Positions 21,093 to 28,358 of a DNA stretch of 31,514 nt are shown here, one piece after another. A model generated the notes under the pieces. It worked only from the letters and a program-made list of their open reading frames with translations. It ran no database searches and was not told where the DNA came from. The DNA lies in IMG/VR virus record IMGVR_UViG_3300043823_000427, positions 1-31,514 of that record; one strand, given 5' to 3'. Source of the stretch: a virus. Each line of letters starts with the position of its first letter. The stretch's first letter is position 1. The position numbers and the translations under genes were made by a program.

Positions 21093-21368
21093 TTAACTTA
21101 CTGCTATTGTAAAGACTATTGCTGAGATATTACCATCTCTAGACTCTACAGTAGTAAATCCTGGACGACAGCTAAGGTCTAAACCACGAGGGGCTACATA
21201 GCCTCTAGCGATAGCAATAGCTTTTACTGCCTGATTTACTGCTGATGCTCCTACTGCCCGGAGCTTAATCTGAGGGCTTTCATACAATGCATGTGCGATT
21301 GCTGAGCCTACAGCTTGGGCATTTGATCCTGCGCTTACACGCAAGAAGTCATCTTTTTCTTCTGTCAA
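21093..21368 (-). CDS. SpoVS-like protein
   Basis: 91 residues. FLRVSAGSNAQAVGSAIAHA, LRAVGASAVNQAVKAIAIAR and GYVAPRGLDLSCRPGF follow the SpoVS family (an Alba-like small fold) along nearly its whole length. SpoVS acts in sporulation in Bacillus and related proteins occur widely, with probable nucleic-acid binding. The start is a TTG with AAAGGA seven bases upstream. It is flanked by an unknown gene and a resolvase-like nuclease. A phage copy might bind DNA or RNA as an architectural protein; that is an inference. Confidence 0.82.
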   Translation of the reverse strand: MTEEKDDFLRVSAGSNAQAVGSAIAHALYESPQIKLRAVGASAVNQAVKAIAIARGYVAPRGLDLSCRPGFTTVESRDGNISAIVFTIAVS

Positions 21369-21417
21369 TTTGTAGTCCTTTAGGTTCGATTTTTAGTCGC
21401 CCACCTAGAGGTATATA

Positions 21418-21765
21418 TTACGGTGTATCGCCAAATCCCGCATCCCTTAATAGGGGAACAAAATCTTCTAATCTAAGACATACCATAAACTCCCCTACAG
21501 AAGCCTCTCCTTGCCCATTTAAGCGGAGAACTACTACAGGTAAGTCTTTACCATTAGCTCGCTCTTTAAGCTGCTTAATGGCTGCGCTAGGGTTGAAATC
21601 AGCCCGTGCCTTTACTTCCCAGTCGATACCAATAGTCCCAGTAACATCAGTCCCTGATCTACCGGCTCCGGTACTTTCAGCAAATGGAAAGCCACGCTTA
21701 GCTAGGTATTCTGCTACAAGCTTTTGAGTTCTATACCCACGATGTTTTCTACTTTGACTTGGCAT
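21418..21765 (-). CDS. PD-(D/E)XK resolvase-like nuclease
   Basis: 115 residues. A basic N-terminus SRKHRGYRTQKLVAEYLAKR, then STGAGRSGTDVTG (D40) and IDWEVKARADF (E50, K52) make a PD-(D/E)XK site of the Holliday-junction-resolvase type: Asp, then Glu-x-Lys. The rest is a helix (AAIKQLKERANG) and strands (PVVVLRL). It would cut branched DNA made during replication or recombination, in line with RecA and Cas4-like genes nearby. It follows the FmdB-like gene directly. Family by motif; exact specificity unknown. Confidence 0.72.
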   Translation of the reverse strand: MPSQSRKHRGYRTQKLVAEYLAKRGFPFAESTGAGRSGTDVTGTIGIDWEVKARADFNPSAAIKQLKERANGKDLPVVVLRLNGQGEASVGEFMVCLRLEDFVPLLRDAGFGDTP

Positions 21766-21936
21766 TTACTTACCTCCCCAGCCTCCACCTTTAAAGATAA
21801 TACCACCTCTAAAAGTCCAATCACGATTCATTGAAGATCCACAATCACATGTTGGTGCAAAATCTGAATCTGAGTTAATAGATCTATCAATCTCTACTGT
21901 GATGCCACAATTTGGACAAGAGTAATCATATTTCAT
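21766..21936 (-). CDS. FmdB-like zinc-ribbon protein
   Basis: 56 residues reading MKYDYSCPNCGITVEIDRSI, then APTCDCGSSMNRDWTFRG and a Gly-rich C-terminus with FKGGGWGG. The CxxC (C7, C10) and CDC (C30, C32) with the final FkGgGW pattern match the FmdB family, small zinc ribbons of unclear, possibly regulatory, function. The start overlaps the preceding stop (ATGA) with a GGAG nine bases upstream; its own stop directly abuts the ATG of the resolvase-like gene. Too short for a 60-residue threshold. Confidence 0.8.
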   Translation of the reverse strand: MKYDYSCPNCGITVEIDRSINSDSDFAPTCDCGSSMNRDWTFRGGIIFKGGGWGGK

Positions 21937-22412
21937 GCTGTGAATCTCCGAGTTCTTGATCGCATACCTCCGTCTGATGTACGGCGGGTTAATTCACGAG
22001 ATACAAGTTGTGCATCCCTCTCAACATTCATAGTCTTTGTTTCAATAAGTTTACGAAAAGCGTAAGCTTTATCTAGTTCATATTGAAGCTCTTTGATCTT
22101 TGGACTATCGGCAATAGTAGCTTTTACTAGAGCAACACGATCACCCTTAGTACCAGTCCAGTTACTAAGCATAGCTGCGGCCTCAGCACTATCTAATGCT
22201 CTTTGAGCTTCACGCTCGTTAAGTATAGCAATAGCTTGAGCACCGGATAAGTGATCATTCCATTGAGTAAACTGTACGAATAAATCCATAAGACCGTCAT
22301 CATCTAGTTCTGTAATATCTCTAGGTAAAGATGGGATATCAAGTTCTGGTCTTTCAGTAAAGCCAAAACCTAGATTTTTTATTTGAGCGAGTGTTTCAGC
22401 TGCAATAGTCAT
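21933..22412 (-). CDS. Hypothetical helical protein
   Basis: 159 residues with long charged helices, ILNEREAQRALDSAEAAAML, and KIKELQYELDKAYAFRKLIE, and a basic C-terminus with RTSDGGMRSRTRR. No Cys or membrane segment. It sits between the unknown gene 22409 and the FmdB-like gene, both overlapping by ATGA. The Arg-rich end would suit nucleic-acid binding. It may be part of the recombination block by location. No family recognised. Confidence 0.68.
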   Translation of the reverse strand: MTIAAETLAQIKNLGFGFTERPELDIPSLPRDITELDDDGLMDLFVQFTQWNDHLSGAQAIAILNEREAQRALDSAEAAAMLSNWTGTKGDRVALVKATIADSPKIKELQYELDKAYAFRKLIETKTMNVERDAQLVSRELTRRTSDGGMRSRTRRFTA

Positions 22413-22852
22413 TTTAATCTTCCTAGCAATTGTGGACGTAGTTTCGCATACTCTGCCATAGTCATATTATGTAAAGCATTTGCAACGGTCTGTTCTGCCT
22501 GCTGATAGTATTTCATGTCTAACTCAGAAATAGATACAGATTTAGATTGTAATAGCTCTGTAATTACTGCTTTAGCTATATCTACAGGAAGTTGTTTATC
22601 AGAATCAGGTAAGAAATCAGCGATAATATTTTCAATACTAGACGCCACATCTTCTACTAGTTTTTCTATATCTACCTCTATAGGTGCCTCTAAAGGTATA
22701 TTTATTTGTGTTGAAGAGCTAAACCTACTGGGTTTACTAGCATATACTTCCTCATACTTTTCGTACATATGTTCTTTAGAAAGAGGTATTTGTTCAGCTT
22801 TACTATATTTACCTGCTAAAGCTTTAATTTTAGTTTTAACAGGTTTATTCAT
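22409..22852 (-). CDS. Hypothetical helical protein
   Basis: 147 residues from an ATG at 22852 (MNKPVKTKIKALAG). A basic N-terminus of about 40 residues precedes an acidic helical region, IEVDIEKLVEDVASSIENII, and a further helix set. Alternative starts at GTG 22873 (AGAAAGGA upstream) or TTG 22900 would lengthen the overlap with the Cas4-like gene to 29 or 56 bases. It lies within the recombination block. No family recognised. Confidence 0.6.
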   Translation of the reverse strand: MNKPVKTKIKALAGKYSKAEQIPLSKEHMYEKYEEVYASKPSRFSSSTQINIPLEAPIEVDIEKLVEDVASSIENIIADFLPDSDKQLPVDIAKAVITELLQSKSVSISELDMKYYQQAEQTVANALHNMTMAEYAKLRPQLLGRLK

Positions 22853-23747
22853 TTGAGTCTCTGAATGGTTCACAGCGCTTACATCCTTTCTCTGGATCAA
22901 TATTGCAAAGTGGTGGGCGAGAATTTTTTACTGCCCAAGCAACATCTAAGCACTTATCAAATATGTCTTTTGTATACTCTGGGTTATAGGCTACTACGAA
23001 CTCTTTATACTCTTGATTAGCCTTAAGCTCATATATAAACACAATCTCTTTAGGAGCAGACTCTAAAATATCTTCTTCAACCATTAGATGGCAGAGGTGT
23101 AGATATACCTGGCCTTGAAGTTGGTGTGAACGAAAAGGAGTCTTTATATTCTTCCAAGCCTTCTCAACGTTATCATCTGATTGAGCCATAATAGCTGGAG
23201 CTTCCATACGAATACCGCCAGAACCGATAGACTTAATTTCGATAAGACAATCATCGCCTAGGCCTCTAATCCAACCATCGGCGTGGCCACGGATCATATG
23301 CTTCTCACTGCGTAGAGGAACTTCTTTATATCTGATTTGAGGAACGCCTAAAGGACAATCACAATCTACATTCTCTAAGTCTGCAGATGTACCGTACCAA
23401 CCAAAACCACAATTACTGCACATCCACTTTCCAAACATAACACCCATCTCTGTAAACCAAGTTTGCCACTTAGCATGGATAGAGTGTCCTTCTGCAAAGA
23501 TAGATGCTAGACGAGCGGTAGGCTTATCACGGGTCTCTACATAGTTACCTTTGATTGCATGGTATTGTGCTAAAGCACACCAGTCTTCTTTGATTACATC
23601 AGAAGGATGGATATAACTCATGTCACGATCATCAAATGGACGTGACAATACATGTCGTTCTACTGCACCCATTAGACGTGTCTCTCTTTTATTAGCTGAG
23701 AGAAATGCTTTTAAATCTTTACTGGCAATAGTTTTAGGTTTGCCCAT
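22845..23747 (-). CDS. Cas4/RecB-like PD-(D/E)XK exonuclease with Fe-S cysteines
   Basis: 300 residues from MGKPKTIASK (ATG 23747). The nuclease core shows RGHADGWIRGL (H145, D147), LIEIKSI (E160, K162) and HQLQGQVYLHL (QxxxY). C57 with C281, C289 and C292 (CNIDPEKGCKRC) give the one-plus-three cysteine layout of Cas4/AddB-type iron-sulfur nucleases. An extra CSNC/CDC zinc-like insertion lies at 110-131. Such enzymes resect DNA ends; with RecA next door it probably makes single strands for recombination. No CRISPR array or other cas gene is present. The frame runs on to 23768, but the ATG at 23747 has AGAAAG upstream. Confidence 0.8.
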   Translation of the reverse strand: MGKPKTIASKDLKAFLSANKRETRLMGAVERHVLSRPFDDRDMSYIHPSDVIKEDWCALAQYHAIKGNYVETRDKPTARLASIFAEGHSIHAKWQTWFTEMGVMFGKWMCSNCGFGWYGTSADLENVDCDCPLGVPQIRYKEVPLRSEKHMIRGHADGWIRGLGDDCLIEIKSIGSGGIRMEAPAIMAQSDDNVEKAWKNIKTPFRSHQLQGQVYLHLCHLMVEEDILESAPKEIVFIYELKANQEYKEFVVAYNPEYTKDIFDKCLDVAWAVKNSRPPLCNIDPEKGCKRCEPFRDSNE

Positions 23748-24072
23748 TCTTTCTGCCCTCTTTCTCAAACCATTCTTCTATAGTGATACCTTGCTTTTTA
23801 GCTCTACGAACTATAGCGTTGCGTTCTCTATGAGACATGCCACCATAGATACCATGTTGTTCCTCTTTTAGTATAGCCTCTTTAAGACACTCTTGTCTAA
23901 CTGGGCATGGTGGTCTACCATCTTTACCCCAGCATATTGCTTTTGCTTTATCTGCAATAGGTTTGTAAAGAGCCTTATCACGGGGAGGAAAAAATATTTC
24001 TGTGTCTTCTCCTTGACACTTTGCATCGTAACGCCAGGTCCATGCGGGGTCGTCACTGTAACGTAATACCAA
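23734..24072 (-). CDS. WhiB-like transcription factor with expanded Cys spacing
   Basis: 112 residues. C19, C47, C56 and C62 would ligate the 4Fe-4S cluster; PCPVRQECL, the helix EAILKEEQHGIYGG and the basic MSHRERNAIVRRAKK are WhiB features (GIYGG in place of the usual GVWGG turn). The middle pair is C-x8-C instead of the usual C-x2-C because of the inserted WGKDGRPP. WhiB proteins bind sigma factor region 4 and regulate transcription; phage copies can alter host expression. The start is a TTG that follows the previous TAA directly and has AAGGTGA upstream. The end overlaps the Cas4-like start. Confidence 0.88.
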   Translation of the reverse strand: MVLRYSDDPAWTWRYDAKCQGEDTEIFFPPRDKALYKPIADKAKAICWGKDGRPPCPVRQECLKEAILKEEQHGIYGGMSHRERNAIVRRAKKQGITIEEWFEKEGRKNGQT

Positions 24073-24420
24073 TTATTCACCTTGTTCATCATGGCCCCCC
24101 ACCCCCTTATTGTACATCGCATCGGTTAATTCATGAAAATGGTGCTCTAGGATAATGACGTAGTCTTCTCCATCTAAGTGGAAAGCTAGTACAGGCTCTC
24201 TGCTGTCTAAAATAGCTTCTTTAACTATCTTTTCTAGTATAGAAGACTGAATACTGAACGACTTTTTACTAGTCCACTTATGCTCAAATAGGTAATGCTC
24301 ATTACGTACATCACCCTTCCGGGACCAAAAGGCCCCGGAAGCAGCATTGCGAGATCCACCAGTCAGTTTAGCTAGCCTCTTCTCATGCTTGAGAGATTGC
24401 TTCTGACCTTCACTCTTCAT
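24073..24420 (-). CDS. PD-(D/E)XK nuclease, Holliday-junction-resolvase-like
   Basis: 115 residues. GSRNAASGAFWSRKGDVRNE (D37) and YLFEHKWTSKKSFSI (E46, K48) make a PD-(D/E)XK site; LEKIVKEAIL is the following helix. It is small, like archaeal Hjc and phage resolvases. Its ATG lies 11 bases inside the recA gene (TGGAG eight bases upstream) and its stop is directly followed by the WhiB start. Located between recA and whiB, it may process recombination intermediates. A second such nuclease is at 21418, so the two may have different substrates. Confidence 0.68.
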   Translation of the reverse strand: MKSEGQKQSLKHEKRLAKLTGGSRNAASGAFWSRKGDVRNEHYLFEHKWTSKKSFSIQSSILEKIVKEAILDSREPVLAFHLDGEDYVIILEHHFHELTDAMYNKGVGGHDEQGE

Positions 24421-25471
24421 CTGGTGACTCCAACATTAGAGCTGGACTATTCTTAAGGGTATCCATAACAGCTTTGCTGATTTCTTCCCTAAGATCAATC
24501 TCTTCCCTAAGAGAATCAATAAGTGCCTGGGAACCTTGCCACTTACGATCGTTGTAGTACATCCAACCACCTCTACGATCAACAATACCGTTGAGAATAG
24601 CCAACGCTACAATTTCTTTACCGGTGTCATAACTACCGCCATCTACTGGACCACCTTCTGAGAAGTAAAAGTCCATGTAAGCAGTCTGTTGTGGGGGATA
24701 GGTCTTGTTCTTAATAGTACGGACACGAATGGTTTGCCCCACACGTTTCTTATCTTGTCCGGTGCCTACCTCGAGCCATTCATCACGCTTTACTTCGCAA
24801 CGAATACTGTAGGCGTAGTCTTTACCAAGACCACCTGGTGTTGTACGAGGATCGCCATGCATAACGCCAATCTTCATACGATATTGGTTGATCATAATCC
24901 CGAGTACTGGGCGCTCTGATTCAATCAAATCTCTCTTTGTTGCTGATGAAACTTTACGGAAGAACTTATTAGTAATAAGAGCTCCACGCCCTACTGTGAA
25001 TTCTTCCATTGTTTTTTCGTCTTCTGCCCCTGGAACCAGAGCAGGCAAGCTGTCAATAACAACGCAGTCAACAGCTTTGCTTTCCATGAATTGGATAACC
25101 GCATCAAATGCATCCTCCATACTATTAGTTTCTACAATAATTACACGCTCAGTATCTACCCCGCATAGTTCTGCATACTCAGGATCAAAGTCCTCAGCAG
25201 CAATCCATACAGCAGTAAACTCGGGATTCTTAGCTTGATTAGCTGCGATTGTCTTAAGAGCAATTGCAGTCTTACCATGCGAAGCTTCTCCCACAAGTTC
25301 TACCCAACGATTCATAGGCCAACCTCCACCTAGAACAACGTCTAAGGTAAGAGAACCTGTAGGAATACGATTAGGCATGTTTACTTCACTAGCTCGTACA
25401 ACTGTTCCTGCACCAAGCTTCTTATTAATATTAGCAACTACTTTCATAGCGTCTGCATTTATTACTGCCAT
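24410..25471 (-). CDS. recA: RecA-like recombinase
   Basis: 353 residues with the RecA core: IPTGSLTLDVVLGGGWP, Walker A GEASHGKTA (61-69), Walker B DCVVIDSLPAL, INQYRMKIG (L1 region) and TPGGLGKDYAYSIR (L2 region). It polymerises on single-stranded DNA and catalyses strand exchange with ATP. The usual GPESSGKTT is altered to GEASHGKTA, as in other phage RecA. It is about the length of bacterial RecA. The ATG shares a base with the preceding stop (TAATG). The end overlaps a resolvase-like gene, consistent with one recombination module. Confidence 0.93.
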   Translation of the reverse strand: MAVINADAMKVVANINKKLGAGTVVRASEVNMPNRIPTGSLTLDVVLGGGWPMNRWVELVGEASHGKTAIALKTIAANQAKNPEFTAVWIAAEDFDPEYAELCGVDTERVIIVETNSMEDAFDAVIQFMESKAVDCVVIDSLPALVPGAEDEKTMEEFTVGRGALITNKFFRKVSSATKRDLIESERPVLGIMINQYRMKIGVMHGDPRTTPGGLGKDYAYSIRCEVKRDEWLEVGTGQDKKRVGQTIRVRTIKNKTYPPQQTAYMDFYFSEGGPVDGGSYDTGKEIVALAILNGIVDRRGGWMYYNDRKWQGSQALIDSLREEIDLREEISKAVMDTLKNSPALMLESPDEE

Positions 25472-25875
25472 TATCCGATCCTATCTACTATTACTGTTGG
25501 ATTAAAACCACTTCCCTTTGCAGGCTGTTTAGCTGGAGTTGCTGCTCCGGAGCTACTGCTTGGTAGCCCTGCACCACTACCTTGCTGAATCTTTGGGTAT
25601 CCGCAATCGTAACAACGCATAACATCAAATGAACCTGATTGGGTCGATTGGACACCAACCTTCATATAGTTACCGCTGTAGCAATTTGGACACATTGTCT
25701 CTTGCTTCTGACTCTGTGCTTTGATAAGAGTTTGATCACTCTTAGGATCATAAACTACAGGGGCATTTCCTTGCTCTGGTCTATATGGAGTTCCCGGAGT
25801 AAGGGATGTGGCAGGTGTGCTGCTTGTGTTTTGTGGTGTGCCTAGCTTATTTGCCCACCAATTATTATTACTCAT
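25471..25875 (-). CDS. Zinc-ribbon protein with disordered arms
   Basis: 134 residues. A polar Thr/Pro/Ser-rich N-terminus (1-58) and a Ser/Ala/Gly-rich C-terminus (97-134) flank a zinc ribbon, CPNC (C62, C65) and CYDC (C88, C91). The ribbon type is common in nucleic-acid-binding proteins. It is coupled to recA by TAATG, and starts eight bases within the previous gene with AGAAAGGA upstream. It may load or help RecA or polymerase, but there is no direct sign of this beyond position. Confidence 0.72.
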   Translation of the reverse strand: MSNNNWWANKLGTPQNTSSTPATSLTPGTPYRPEQGNAPVVYDPKSDQTLIKAQSQKQETMCPNCYSGNYMKVGVQSTQSGSFDVMRCYDCGYPKIQQGSGAGLPSSSSGAATPAKQPAKGSGFNPTVIVDRIG

Positions 25876-26311
25876 GTTGAAGTCCTTTCTCCTCTATGAG
25901 ACCTAAGTTAAACAACGATGAAATACAAGAAAGAGTTGAGGATAAAGAAACAAGCTTAAATGTTTTCATAAGATTATCTATATCTTCTAGCCCATATTTT
26001 TCTAATTCTTCTAAACTTTCTTCTAAAATAAATGCATTAGCTGCCACTTTTGCAACAATATCTGAATGAGAATCTATAAAAGGTATAAGGCTAGCAAAGT
26101 TTTCTAACCTATCTTGACTAGCCTGCTCTTCCATTTCCGCTACTTCATCAGATATAGGAGGTAAACCCATAGCTTCTGCAATATCTTCTGCTGGCATAAG
26201 CATTGAATCATAAATAATCTGTCTAATTAAGACAGGGAGAGGGGTGAACTCTGAACGGTTGTCTTCAAATACAACCATGTTTTGTCTCTTTCTTTTAAAT
26301 CTTTTGAACAT
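25868..26311 (-). CDS. Hypothetical acidic helical protein
   Basis: 147 residues from an ATG that shares a base with the polymerase TGA (TGATG). A basic tag, MFKRFKRKRQNMVVFEDN, is followed by acidic helices (PAEDIAEAMGLPPISDEVAE, LEESLEELEKYGLEDIDNL). The longer frame from 26329 adds six residues that overlap the polymerase. It could be a polymerase accessory protein because it is coupled to the polymerase gene, but no clamp, exonuclease or primase motif is seen. No family recognised. Confidence 0.68.
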   Translation of the reverse strand: MFKRFKRKRQNMVVFEDNRSEFTPLPVLIRQIIYDSMLMPAEDIAEAMGLPPISDEVAEMEEQASQDRLENFASLIPFIDSHSDIVAKVAANAFILEESLEELEKYGLEDIDNLMKTFKLVSLSSTLSCISSLFNLGLIEEKGLQHE

Positions 26312-28287
26312 CACTTGGCCTCTCCCCAACGTTGTACGATCTTAACATCTGCAAGCATTGGGATATTTAAAGCTTCAATGCCTTCCATAGCCTGACGAAT
26401 AGCCTCAGCTGTTTCATCTGCTAGATTATCTGGAGTAACTGTTACAAGTTCATCATGAATTGTAAGAATCAGGTCAGCTTCAGAAGGAATCATCTTATGA
26501 GCTCTGATCATAGCTAGTTTAATAAGATCTGCAGAAGAGCCTTGAATAACGGTGTTAAAAGCTTGACGTTCTGCCCTAGCTCGCTCCCAAGTAGTGCTAG
26601 AGCGCAGCTCTGGAAGGTAGCGTCTACGTCCCATGTAAGTAGTTGCATAAGGCACTGGGCCACGATTGCGGCTATCAGTGATTACCTTACGCTTGTACTT
26701 AGAAATAGCTGGAAACTTCTTACTAAAGGAGTCTAGTAAGTTACGAGCCTCGTTAGTAGATACTCCGATAGTTAATGCAATCTTATCTGGACCAATCCCA
26801 TACATCATACCTAAAACGAGCTGCTTTGCAGCAGAACGATCTACACCAACGGTATCACCGATAGTCGTATAAATATCTACACCATTCACATAGTTATCAC
26901 ACAAGATCCTATCTCCACTAAAGGAAGCTAGAACACGAGGCTCAATCTGTGAGTAATCAGCTACAACCAGCTTATAGCCTTCTGGTGCAACGAACAGGTT
27001 ACGAATAGCCTTACCGTTCTTTGTACGAGGATTAGGCACGTTCTGTAGATTAGGATTACGACTGGAGAAGCGACCAGTTTCTGCACCGTACTGGATAAAA
27101 TCTGTATGGATTCTATTCTTATTCATAAGAGACTTCTTAGCAACAGTTTTAGATTTACCTGCAGTTGTACGAGTAATAGCTCCACCTAGATACGGAATTA
27201 CATAAGTTGTTAGCAGCTTATTAAGATCTGAATACTCTATAAGAGCATCTACTAGCGCATCTTTACCTTGAAAGATTTTAATAGCTGGTTCAGATACAGA
27301 GTAGTCATGTACAGTAAGTTCTAAACCGGCTTCAGCATGCTTCTCTCCTGCAGGAGTTAAAGCCTTAGGACGTAAACCACGACCACCTTCTGCTACCTTT
27401 GAGAATAGAAGTTTTTGTTTTTCAGGAACACTGTTTATATTAAAGGCTTTACCGGCAAATGTATAGATATTTGCTTTAGTGGTTTCAAGCTGAGCTTCTA
27501 AGTCTGTCTTTAATATAGCTAAGGAGTTAACATCAATATCTGCTCCACGAAGTTCCATATGACAGATAACATCTAGTACATCCATCTCTAGATGAAAGAT
27601 GCCCATAAGCTTATCCCTATTTAAATCAGAGTCATACTTTTTAAATAGTTTCCATGTCCATTCCGCATCTAGACCAGCGTATGTAGCAACCTCATCAAAG
27701 GAGTACTTTTCTACTTCTTTACCTACACCCTTAACCATATCGTAATCAAGCTCACGCTTCAAACAGTCAGCCAAACCTAAATGTAGACTGTTACGTGTAT
27801 TTAGAACAAAAGCAGCATTAAGGGTACAGAAGTAAGGCTGTGCAGGAAGCTCCTTAATATACTTAGTAACACTTTGTAAATCAAACTTTAGGTTGTGACC
27901 AATCTTAAGCTTATCACTAGTAAACAATGGCTTAAGCTTCTTAAACACCTCAGCAATAGTAAGTTGTTCTGGAGCTTCTGTAAAAACTTTAGTGGCCTTC
28001 CTCTCATCCTTACTGTAGTCAGAAGGACGAATAGGAAGACCTTTTAAAATACGTTCTTGTGCAGAGGGAAGCAATGGAAAATCAGTACGGAGGTAATCAC
28101 CGTTGGGATGTCCCATAGGAATAACATCAACACGGCCCTCGGTTGCAAACGCAATCCATGTGATGATGTTAAGGCGTGGATCTCCACGGTGATCACCGAC
28201 TGTTTCAACGTCAAACACGAAAGCATTCTGCTCCATGTAGGCGTCGAACATCTCGTTGAGTTGTTCTTCAGTTGTAATAATATTCAT
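26311..28287 (-). CDS. polA: Family A DNA polymerase with 3'-5' exonuclease
   Basis: 658 residues. The N-terminal exonuclease has FVFDVETVGD (D26, E28), IGHNLKFDL and YAGLDAEW; no 5'-3' exonuclease domain is present. The polymerase part has motif A LVVADYSQIEPRV, motif B RSAAKQLVLGMMYGIG and motif C LTIHDELV. In motif B the residue at the E. coli Phe762 position is Leu (L492, codon at 26812-26814). A QGSSADL segment is present. It replicates the phage genome. The ATG has TTTAGGAGA upstream; the leader holds an unusual hairpin (28309-28343). Its TGA overlaps the next gene. Confidence 0.95.
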   Translation of the reverse strand: MNIITTEEQLNEMFDAYMEQNAFVFDVETVGDHRGDPRLNIITWIAFATEGRVDVIPMGHPNGDYLRTDFPLLPSAQERILKGLPIRPSDYSKDERKATKVFTEAPEQLTIAEVFKKLKPLFTSDKLKIGHNLKFDLQSVTKYIKELPAQPYFCTLNAAFVLNTRNSLHLGLADCLKRELDYDMVKGVGKEVEKYSFDEVATYAGLDAEWTWKLFKKYDSDLNRDKLMGIFHLEMDVLDVICHMELRGADIDVNSLAILKTDLEAQLETTKANIYTFAGKAFNINSVPEKQKLLFSKVAEGGRGLRPKALTPAGEKHAEAGLELTVHDYSVSEPAIKIFQGKDALVDALIEYSDLNKLLTTYVIPYLGGAITRTTAGKSKTVAKKSLMNKNRIHTDFIQYGAETGRFSSRNPNLQNVPNPRTKNGKAIRNLFVAPEGYKLVVADYSQIEPRVLASFSGDRILCDNYVNGVDIYTTIGDTVGVDRSAAKQLVLGMMYGIGPDKIALTIGVSTNEARNLLDSFSKKFPAISKYKRKVITDSRNRGPVPYATTYMGRRRYLPELRSSTTWERARAERQAFNTVIQGSSADLIKLAMIRAHKMIPSEADLILTIHDELVTVTPDNLADETAEAIRQAMEGIEALNIPMLADVKIVQRWGEAK

Positions 28288-28298
28288 TGCTCTCCTAA

Positions 28299-28343
28299 AG
28301 TTGGATCAAGGGCCGGTTAGAAAGGAGGTAAAAACCCGGCCCT
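28299..28343 (-). promoter_or_regulatory. Polymerase leader: hairpin with anti-SD loop, and TGATCCAACT box
   Basis: In the - strand transcript AGGGCCGG (28343-28336) pairs with CCGGCCCT (28316-28309). The 19-base loop holds ACCUCCUUUCUAA, which equals the 3' end of actinobacterial 16S rRNA, as far as remembered. CUCCU in the loop can pair with AGGAG (28296-28292), the polymerase Shine-Dalgarno sequence, giving a possible pseudoknot. Between them is TGATCCAACT (28308-28299), also found before the SSB-like gene. No T-run follows the stem, so a terminator is less likely. Confidence 0.45.
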
Positions 28344-28358
28344 CAATCAATGGACTAA

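Noticed and set aside
22845-23747. Possible CRISPR-Cas locus suggested by the Cas4-like gene
   Set aside because: No direct-repeat array and no other cas gene are visible in the window; the gene sits in a recombination block.
23866-23880. TATACT box inside the WhiB gene
   Set aside because: It lies in conserved coding sequence (KEAILKEE) and no TTGACA-like box is 17 bases upstream.
28309-28343. Rho-independent terminator before the polymerase gene
   Set aside because: The stem has no T-run after it in the direction of transcription, and genes on both sides appear to belong to one unit.
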